Source: Planctomycetota bacterium (GTDB lineage Bacteria > Planctomycetota > Phycisphaerae > Phycisphaerales > SM1A02). From it: a DNA stretch of 11,706 nucleotides. The notes under the pieces are model-generated. The model was not told the DNA's origin. It saw only the letters and a program-made list of their open reading frames with translations, and searched no databases. The translations under genes were made by a program, and so were the position numbers. Each line of letters opens with the position of its first letter. Within the stretch, counting starts at the first letter, position 1. The stretch covers positions 1 through 11,706 of the forward strand of contig JAPUKX010000244.1 of the NCBI GenBank assembly GCA_027295435.1, in the 5' to 3' direction. Of this stretch, positions 7,195 to 11,706 are shown piece after piece.

Positions 7195-8073
7195 GAGATC
7201 GACTGCTCATAAGCCCAGCCTAACGGGTCGGGGCGAATCGGTCCTTGGAGCGATCAACCGGTGTTGTGGCGGCCGCGGAACGATCCCGTGCGACGCGAGG
7301 GTCTACATTGTGCCGACCGATCCGCCGCCGGGCAGCTCTCTGTCAGCGGGATTCGCCAGCCCGGTCCAGATTCGAGACTTCGCAAAAAGTGGGCGAGCAG
7401 GTTGCCTTTCGGCCGATGTTGGGGTAACGTATGCCGAACATGCCCCAGTGGCGAGGTGGCATCAAGGGAACATTCATCGGCGACGCCGCCTCGCCCACCA
7501 GCCGGACCTCGGGGGGCACACGATTGGTGCCCGCGTCGGGAAGACCCATGGCGATTCCTCTATTACAAACCGGGCCCGGAGGCAGTTACACCGTCCGATA
7601 CCTGCCCCGCGGATCGAGGCTGCTTGCTCTGAGGACCGATGGGTCGGGGCCCCAAGCGACGGGCAATCCACCGGGCTTCAGCGCGGGCCTGGGCGGTGGC
7701 CGATCATTCGATCACCGCAGCCCCCCACCGAATCCTGCGCTGACTGCCCAACATGCCACGGTCGGACCGACCACGTGGTTTGACCGGGTGCTCGGTATCG
7801 ATCGCGTGCAGATCAGCCGCCAAGCGCAAGCGAAGTACGACGCCGCGCTAAGGGCACCCACCCCCCAATGTGCCCCTTCGGCGGACTGCGGTGTCCTCAG
7901 AAATGCCGCACACGCTTGGCTTGGTGGGCAACTGCTGATTCTCGACCGGATGAGCAACATTCTTGCGGCCCTTGGCTCGCAGCGCGTGGCGTTTGGGCTA
8001 TGTGGCGCTGCGACCACCTCCATATTCACTCGTGTCAATTCCATCAACCAGGCAAGTCGTCAGGAGGACCGAG
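7195..8073. other. Poorly explained region between the PLP enzyme gene and lexA
   Basis: About 880 bases. It must contain the promoter of the leftward PLP enzyme operon and that of lexA, but no convincing -35/-10 pair was found for either. One plus-strand frame (entry at 7549) has some coding character. The other open frames give Arg/Pro/Ser- or Trp/Cys-rich products with no known family. No rRNA, tRNA, IS element or terminator was recognised. Confidence 0.5.
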
Positions 8074-8276
8074 ATGAACCTCACACCGAAGCAACTCAAG
8101 ATTCTGCAACTGATCCGAGACCATCGCATCGCTCGCGGCTATTCGCCGACGATGCAGGAACTTGCAGACGAACTCAGCGTCAGCAAGGTTACCGTCTTCG
8201 AGCACATCGAAGCGCTTATAAAAAAGGGCGCGCTGCGTCGCGAAGCCAACAAGGCTCGCTCTTTATCCCTCTGTGA
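7549..8276 (+). CDS. Doubtful ORF upstream of lexA, hypothetical protein
   Basis: This frame is open from ATG 7431 to 8276; ATG 7549 (MAIPLLQTGPGG) looks the most natural start, though only a weak GGGAAGA precedes it. From 7549 to about 7860 third positions are mostly G or C and the product looks protein-like, including WFDRVLGIDRVQISRQAQAK near residues 77-96. The D-R-V-x-I-S-x-x-A pattern reminds me of short motifs in FlgM-type flagellar regulators, a weak resemblance only. Past 7860 coding character fades, and the frame ends 203 bp inside lexA, an implausible overlap. A real gene may end earlier through a frameshift near the C-rich run around 7857-7866, or the ORF may be fortuitous. Function unknown. 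Confidence 0.3.
8062..8067 (+). promoter_or_regulatory. Shine-Dalgarno AGGAGG fixing the lexA start
   Basis: AGGAGG with a 6 nt spacer before ATG 8074. It rules out the in-frame upstream start at 7963, whose extra 37 residues do not belong to LexA. Confidence 0.85.
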
Positions 8277-8688
8277 CGACGCGATCGTCCCGGATGAGTC
8301 GCATCCGCTGCAGTTCCCGCTCGTTGGAAAGATTGCAGCCGGCTACCCGATCGAGAAGTTCCCTCAGACCGATCAGCTCGATCTCCAGGACATCTTCGGT
8401 CCACGCCTCGGTCAACAGGCCGGGACGTTCGCTTTGCAGGTTGACGGCGACTCCATGAAGGACGAAGGGATTCTTGACGGCGATTATGTGATTGTCGAAC
8501 GCCGGGACACCGCCCGCAACGGCGAGCGCGTCGTGGCGCTGCTGCCCAACGGCGAGACCACGCTCAAGACGTTCTACAAAGAGCGCGACCGGATCCGATT
8601 ACAGCCGGCCAACCCCCAGTTCGAGCCCATCATCGTCAAGGAATGCAAGATTCAGGGCGCGGTCATCGGCGTCGTGCGGAGATATTGA
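8074..8688 (+). CDS. lexA: LexA SOS repressor, self-cleaving (S24 peptidase)
   Basis: 204 residues, the usual LexA length. It represses DNA-damage genes and is inactivated when RecA-ssDNA filaments stimulate its self-cleavage. The N-terminal winged helix begins LTPKQLKILQLIRDH, with YSPTMQELADELSVSKVTVFEHI (23-45) as the helix-turn-helix. The C-terminal S24 domain has the scissile Ala89-Gly90 in GKIAAGYP, nucleophile Ser127 in GDSM and general base Lys165 in TTLKTF, so the catalytic dyad is intact. MNLTPKQ is preceded by a strong Shine-Dalgarno. The recognition helix (SVSKVTVFEHI) differs from the E. coli one, so its operator should differ. I saw no E. coli CTGT-N8-ACAG, Gram-positive GAAC-N4-GTTC or alphaproteobacterial GTTC-N7-GTTC box in the 170 bases before the gene. 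It converges on dprA with a 63 bp gap. Confidence 0.97.
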   Translation: MNLTPKQLKILQLIRDHRIARGYSPTMQELADELSVSKVTVFEHIEALIKKGALRREANKARSLSLCDDAIVPDESHPLQFPLVGKIAAGYPIEKFPQTDQLDLQDIFGPRLGQQAGTFALQVDGDSMKDEGILDGDYVIVERRDTARNGERVVALLPNGETTLKTFYKERDRIRLQPANPQFEPIIVKECKIQGAVIGVVRRY

Positions 8689-8751
8689 GCCTCGATTATT
8701 ATGTGGCGCCCTCGCTAGCGGTCTGGTCGACGTGATGTGAGCCACGTTCTT

Positions 8752-9906
8752 TCACCGCCTCAGCCGAACACCGAGGTGATCCTTGTTGAGTCGTCCGCGG
8801 ATCTGCAGCAGGGTGAGGTCGGCCATGATCTGGCTCAGCGGAAGCTCCGTTCGGGCCGCGATTTGATCAGCCCCGAGCGGCTCATTGGCCTCGCTCAGCG
8901 CCTCGACGATCGCCCTCTGGGCGTCGGTAAGCGCCGTGTCAAAGAGGGTTGACGCCTTGGTCGCATCAGGGTGGCCGGCCACCTCCAGCGCGCCGCGAAC
9001 CAGCTGGCTTGATGCGTCGAGTTGATTCAAGATGTCGGTATGATTCGTCACCAGCGCCGCCCAGCCGTCGCGGATCGCATCCAGGCATCCAGCCGATGCA
9101 GGCGAATCGACCCGCCCGGGCAGCGCCATGACTTCTCGGCCATGATCTTCGGCGGCCAGGCGAGCCGTGATCAGCGCGCCGCTGCGCTTGGCCGCTTCTA
9201 TCACCACCACACCCAGGCTCAGGCCGGAGATGATCCGATTTCGAGGGGGAAAATGCTCGGCTTTGGGCTCACTGGCCATAGGATATTCACTCAGGATCGC
9301 TCCCCCACTTTCTACGACGCGGTCGAACAAACCCTCGTGCTGGGGTGGGTAACATCGGCCGAGACCGCAGCCGAGCACGACGATGGTTCGACCGCCGACT
9401 CGCAATGCGCCGCGATGCGCTTCGCCGTCGATGCCAACCGCTCCGCCGGAGACGATCGTCAATCCGCATTGCGCGAGCAGTGATGCAAGCCGTCCCGCCT
9501 GTTCCCGTCCGTATACGGTGCAAGTGCGTGACCCAACGATCGCGATGGCTAGCCGGTCAGCCTGCGTCAGCTGCCCGCGAATCCAGAGCGCTGCGGGTGG
9601 ATCGGGTATCGCCCCAAGCAACGCCGGATAGTCGTCATCGCCGCGCACAATCAGTTGCGCCCCGGCTTCAGCCATGACGAGCCGTTCGAAGTCTGGGTCG
9701 ACCTGCTCCACCGCCTGATGAATGAGCGTTGCAGCCTTCGTATTGAGGCCGCTGACCTCCGAGAGCTCCTCAATCGTGACCGAGATCGCTTTCTCGTGAG
9801 ACTCGAAGCAGTTCTCGAGCTTCCGCATGGTTCGTGGGCCGATGCCGCGCGCCAGCAACAGCCTCAGTGTCGCGTCCGGTATGTCGTTCGGATTGCGCGC
9901 CATCAT
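8752..9906 (-). CDS. dprA: DprA, DNA-processing protein of transformation
   Basis: 384 residues. DprA binds incoming single-stranded DNA in the cytosol and loads RecA. In order: an N-terminal SAM/HhH-like helical region (ATLRLLLARGIGPRTMRKL, 12-30, and a second HhH-like IEELSEVSGLNTKAA); the Rossmann-like core with IVGSRTCTVYG (123-133), SGGAVGIDGEAHRGAL (153-168), LGCGLGRCYPPQH and the signature PPRNRIISGLS (220-230); and a C-terminal winged helix (about 325-384, ALTDAQRAIVEAL to VRLRR). SGGAVGID replaces the more usual SGLARGID, otherwise the family pattern is complete. The frame stays open to 10242, but the 112 extra residues are Arg/Pro/Cys-rich and overlap the next gene, so I start at ATG 9906 (ATG 9903 is adjacent). 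No clear Shine-Dalgarno. Confidence 0.95.
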   Translation of the reverse strand: MMARNPNDIPDATLRLLLARGIGPRTMRKLENCFESHEKAISVTIEELSEVSGLNTKAATLIHQAVEQVDPDFERLVMAEAGAQLIVRGDDDYPALLGAIPDPPAALWIRGQLTQADRLAIAIVGSRTCTVYGREQAGRLASLLAQCGLTIVSGGAVGIDGEAHRGALRVGGRTIVVLGCGLGRCYPPQHEGLFDRVVESGGAILSEYPMASEPKAEHFPPRNRIISGLSLGVVVIEAAKRSGALITARLAAEDHGREVMALPGRVDSPASAGCLDAIRDGWAALVTNHTDILNQLDASSQLVRGALEVAGHPDATKASTLFDTALTDAQRAIVEALSEANEPLGADQIAARTELPLSQIMADLTLLQIRGRLNKDHLGVRLRR

Positions 9907-10051
9907 TGACCCAGGGGGCTTGGTATGCGGCGGGCGAATCGGCCCACGCAGTGCCGGATACCGCGCAAATCCTACAGCCACCGCCCTCTTCCCGCGAGCC
10001 GGTCGAATCGGCGCCAGCGCGGGCTCTTGGTGATGATTGTCCGGTGCCGCC

Positions 10052-10684
10052 CTAGCAAGTCTCGTTGGGGGCCTGTTGTGGCAAATCATCGCCGAAGGTC
10101 GCATCGAACTCAGTTGGCGCAGCCTCACTGTCCCGCCCGGCACCCTCCACGCGCCACCTCGAAACAATGAACGAGCGCAACCGCTTGTGAGGCGACGGGC
10201 CGGAGTCGAGAAGAAGTCCAACGAACACGCACAACACCCCATTGGCGAAGATCCATAGGCGGTATGGCCCGTTGGTAATGCGAGTCAGAAGCGAATCCGA
10301 TCGGGGCGCAGGTTGCTGTGTTTGAGGTTGGACGGTCGCGTCGATCCAATCGGTGACCTTCGCTGTGCGTGATGACGCAAGGAGAACCGGTGTCTCACCC
10401 TGAGGCATCAGGTTGAGCTGCGCCGCGGCCAGCCGGCGTATCAACGTAGGATCGCCGCGATGCAATTGCCGAAGGAACTCCGCGTGGGCGCTGAGCTGAG
10501 CATCGCTGATCGTTTCATGGTCGCCCAGCTGCGCAAGCTGCCCCCGCAACGCCCAGAGGTCTTGCTGGGCGGGAACCAGGATCCCCGCCGCACACGCCGC
10601 CAGGCCGGCCAAGACGAACAGCCAGCCGGGATCGAGACGGAGGATCGGGCCACGAGACCGTATCATGGCACGCTTATCGACCAT
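10052..10684 (-). CDS. Two-TM membrane protein with FtsB/DivIC-like motif
   Basis: 210 residues from ATG 10684; ATG 10666 is possible and neither has a Shine-Dalgarno. TM1 spans about 20-38 (WLFVLAGLAACAAGILV) and is followed by a short heptad-like helix (QDLWALRGQLAQL, 41-53) and AEFLRQLHRGDPTLIRRL. Then comes AAAQLNLMPQGE to residue 97. This TM, coiled coil, DP..I.RLA...L.L.P.GE order is that of FtsB/DivIC, the bitopic divisome proteins, where the corresponding stretch precedes the C-terminal domain. A Gln/Pro linker then leads to TM2 (142-160, LWIFANGVLCVFVGLLLD) and a hydrophilic tail of 50 residues, not part of standard FtsB. Division role is an inference from one motif. It lies 145 bp upstream of dprA on the same strand, so co-transcription is possible, and is divergent from the PilZ gene. 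Confidence 0.72.
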   Translation of the reverse strand: MVDKRAMIRSRGPILRLDPGWLFVLAGLAACAAGILVPAQQDLWALRGQLAQLGDHETISDAQLSAHAEFLRQLHRGDPTLIRRLAAAQLNLMPQGETPVLLASSRTAKVTDWIDATVQPQTQQPAPRSDSLLTRITNGPYRLWIFANGVLCVFVGLLLDSGPSPHKRLRSFIVSRWRVEGAGRDSEAAPTEFDATFGDDLPQQAPNETC

Positions 10685-10815
10685 ATCGGACGAAGCGATT
10701 GAACGCCGGCGCTGTCGCCCGTGCCAAAGGCGATCAACTCGCACAAACCGGCCAGAAACCACTCATGCCGGGAAGGCTTCTTATCCTGAGCCACCTTTTT
10801 CACGATCTGGGTGTC

Positions 10816-11163
10816 ATGCAGTTCAATCCTCAAACAAGCTTGACGCGGTTTATCGGCCGCAGGGAGGGCCGACGGGTCCCGGGACGCTTGCCGCAGGAGT
10901 CGTTTCAATGCGGTCTGGGCCCGGTGCTCGATTTGTCAAGCGGTGGAATGCGAGTGCTGTGCACGCGACCCTACCAGGGAGAACTCCAAGTTCACCTGGA
11001 GGGTTATGACGTTGTTCTGTCCATTCGGACAAGGGTTGCCTGGGTCCAAAAGCTCGGCTTCCGAAGATTCGAGATCGGGTTTGCGTTCCTTGATATCGAC
11101 GAGGACGTGGCCCTGATGCTGACTCGCATCTCCACCATCCATCGAGAGCGCCGCGCGATCTGA
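10816..11163 (+). CDS. Single-domain PilZ protein, probable c-di-GMP receptor
   Basis: 115 residues from ATG 10816, essentially only a PilZ domain. The c-di-GMP ligands are present: Arg pairs spaced R-x3-R at 15/19 and 16/20 (RREGRR), and D-x-S-x-x-G at 39-44 (DLSSGG). The barrel continues with MRVLCT, VVLSIRTRVAWVQKL and FEIGFAFLDID (85-95), then a C-terminal helix (DVALMLTRISTIHRERR). Such stand-alone PilZ proteins act as soluble c-di-GMP adaptors controlling motility, exopolysaccharide or secretion; the target is not indicated here. The frame is open upstream to TTG 10699, but nothing there looks like protein and no start has a ribosome binding site, so the short form is preferred. Divergent from the FtsB/DivIC-like gene (131 bp) and upstream of an independent tRNA unit. 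Confidence 0.82.
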   Translation: MQFNPQTSLTRFIGRREGRRVPGRLPQESFQCGLGPVLDLSSGGMRVLCTRPYQGELQVHLEGYDVVLSIRTRVAWVQKLGFRRFEIGFAFLDIDEDVALMLTRISTIHRERRAI

Positions 11164-11345
11164 CTTGACAAGCCGGGTCCTGGCTGCTGGTGCCTCGTTC
11201 CGCCGACTGGATCACGAATGACCGAAGCATGGGCGCCTCCAGGTGGAGCCCCGTCATCGCCATCGCCATCGCCGCCAGCTCGGGCATCTGCTGCGAATGG
11301 CTGCAGCTCGCGGTACCCTATCGCCGCCTTGAACATGTCAAGCGG
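11164..11345. repeat. Spacer with a short CATCGC tandem repeat
   Basis: The interval between the PilZ gene and the tRNA promoter holds three perfect tandem copies of CATCGC (11255-11272). A TTGACA (11165-11170) just after the PilZ stop has no -10 partner. No gene is supported here. Confidence 0.45.
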
Positions 11346-11374
11346 TTGAATCATCTGACGGCGCTCGGTATAGT
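11346..11374 (+). promoter_or_regulatory. Sigma70-type promoter of the initiator tRNA gene
   Basis: TTGAAT (11346-11351) and TATAGT (11369-11374) are separated by exactly 17 bp, with four and five matches to consensus. A start near 11381 leaves a leader of only about 6 nt before the tRNA. This is the best promoter in the window. Confidence 0.75.
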
Positions 11375-11386
11375 CAGCCTCGCAAT

Positions 11387-11460
<74 letters not shown>

Positions 11461-11473
11461 TTCACACCGAAGC

Positions 11474-11510
11474 CAACCCTCTTCGTGACCGGAGAGGGTT
11501 GTTTCGTTTT
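11474..11510 (+). terminator. Rho-independent terminator after the initiator tRNA
   Basis: CAACCCTCTTCG (11474-11485) pairs with CGGAGAGGGTTG (11490-11501), 12 bp with one T-G wobble and loop TGAC, followed by TTTCGTTTT. It starts 14 nt after the tRNA and closes a monocistronic unit. Confidence 0.88.
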
Positions 11511-11706
11511 GCCGATTGTCGGGGCTCGAGGGCGGGTTCGGGGCGAGGGAACTCCCGGGTGGTGAACGACCGGCAGGTAGGTGGGCGGGCAGAAACGCAA
11601 AGGGTCTCTCTGGGTTCTCTATGCCGAGTCGCTCGTTGCTGCGCGCGAAACGTCTCTCTTTCGGTTGGATAGGCAGCTGGTCATAGCAAGAACTGACCGG
11701 AGAGCA

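Noticed and set aside
6436..7212. 258-codon plus-strand open frame
   Set aside because: Antisense to the class V PLP enzyme and rich in Arg, Asp and His without any family resemblance.
8689..8751. Possible terminator between lexA and dprA (ACGTG/CACGT stem, CGCTAGCG palindrome)
   Set aside because: Stems are only 4-5 bp and lack a proper T-tract, so not a supported terminator.
9907..10242. N-terminal extension of the dprA frame by 112 residues
   Set aside because: Arg/Pro/Cys-rich, unlike any DprA N-terminus, and overlaps the 3' end of the FtsB/DivIC-like gene.
10663..10908. 81-codon minus-strand frame over the PilZ 5' end
   Set aside because: Some protein-like stretches, but it covers the divergent promoter region and PilZ N-terminus, has no ribosome binding site and no known family.
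11511..11706. Right-end stretch after the tRNA terminator
   Set aside because: Searched for a gene start, promoter or repeat; nothing beyond a weak purine-rich CCGGAGAG at the very end, which may precede a gene outside the window.

Overview
The window looks like a chromosomal segment of a GC-rich bacterium of the Planctomycetes, possibly a Phycisphaerae-type lineage. The main clue is a membrane protein ending in a planctomycete-type cytochrome c module (CxxCH at the start, QMP near the end). Supporting clues are a Sec-exported protein resembling secreted proteins I associate with this phylum, an exported HEAT-like protein, and loosely packed, strand-mixed genes with weak or absent Shine-Dalgarno sites. 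The phylum is an inference; no rRNA is present.

Layout. 1-788 (-): 5' part of an exported Cys-containing protein that runs off the left edge. 789-1595: about 800 bases with no convincing gene but several structured motifs: a cluster of inverted repeats at 1236-1304 and two back-to-back G-quadruplex motifs on opposite strands at 1467-1539. 1596-3113 (-): AMP-forming acyl-CoA/acyl-ACP synthetase. 3177-3995 (+): exported TPR-like protein with a C-terminal SPOR domain. 4071-5087 (+): exported HEAT-like protein behind a good extended -10 and Shine-Dalgarno. 5108-5983 (-) and 6013-7194 (-): a probable two-gene operon, class V PLP enzyme first and DUF2231-cytochrome c second. 7195-8073: a poorly explained stretch with one doubtful ORF. 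8074-8688 (+): lexA. 8752-9906 (-): dprA. 10052-10684 (-): two-TM protein with an FtsB/DivIC-like motif. 10816-11163 (+): single-domain PilZ protein. 11346-11510 (+): complete small transcription unit with promoter, initiator tRNA-Met and intrinsic terminator. 11511-11706: nothing recognised.

How the genes relate. There is no single pathway here. LexA (SOS repressor) and DprA (ssDNA/RecA loader for incoming DNA) are convergent neighbours, both tied to RecA biology. The SPOR protein and the FtsB/DivIC-like protein both point to the septal envelope, which would be notable if the phylum call is right, since most planctomycetes lack FtsZ. The remaining genes are fatty acid activation, a PLP enzyme, a membrane cytochrome, a c-di-GMP receptor and translation initiation.

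I found no CRISPR array, insertion sequence, phage gene, toxin-antitoxin pair or obvious defence or biosynthetic cluster. The best leads are the structured gap at 789-1595, the unresolved stretch before lexA, the FtsB/DivIC-like membrane protein and the unusual U1-U72 mismatch of the initiator tRNA.
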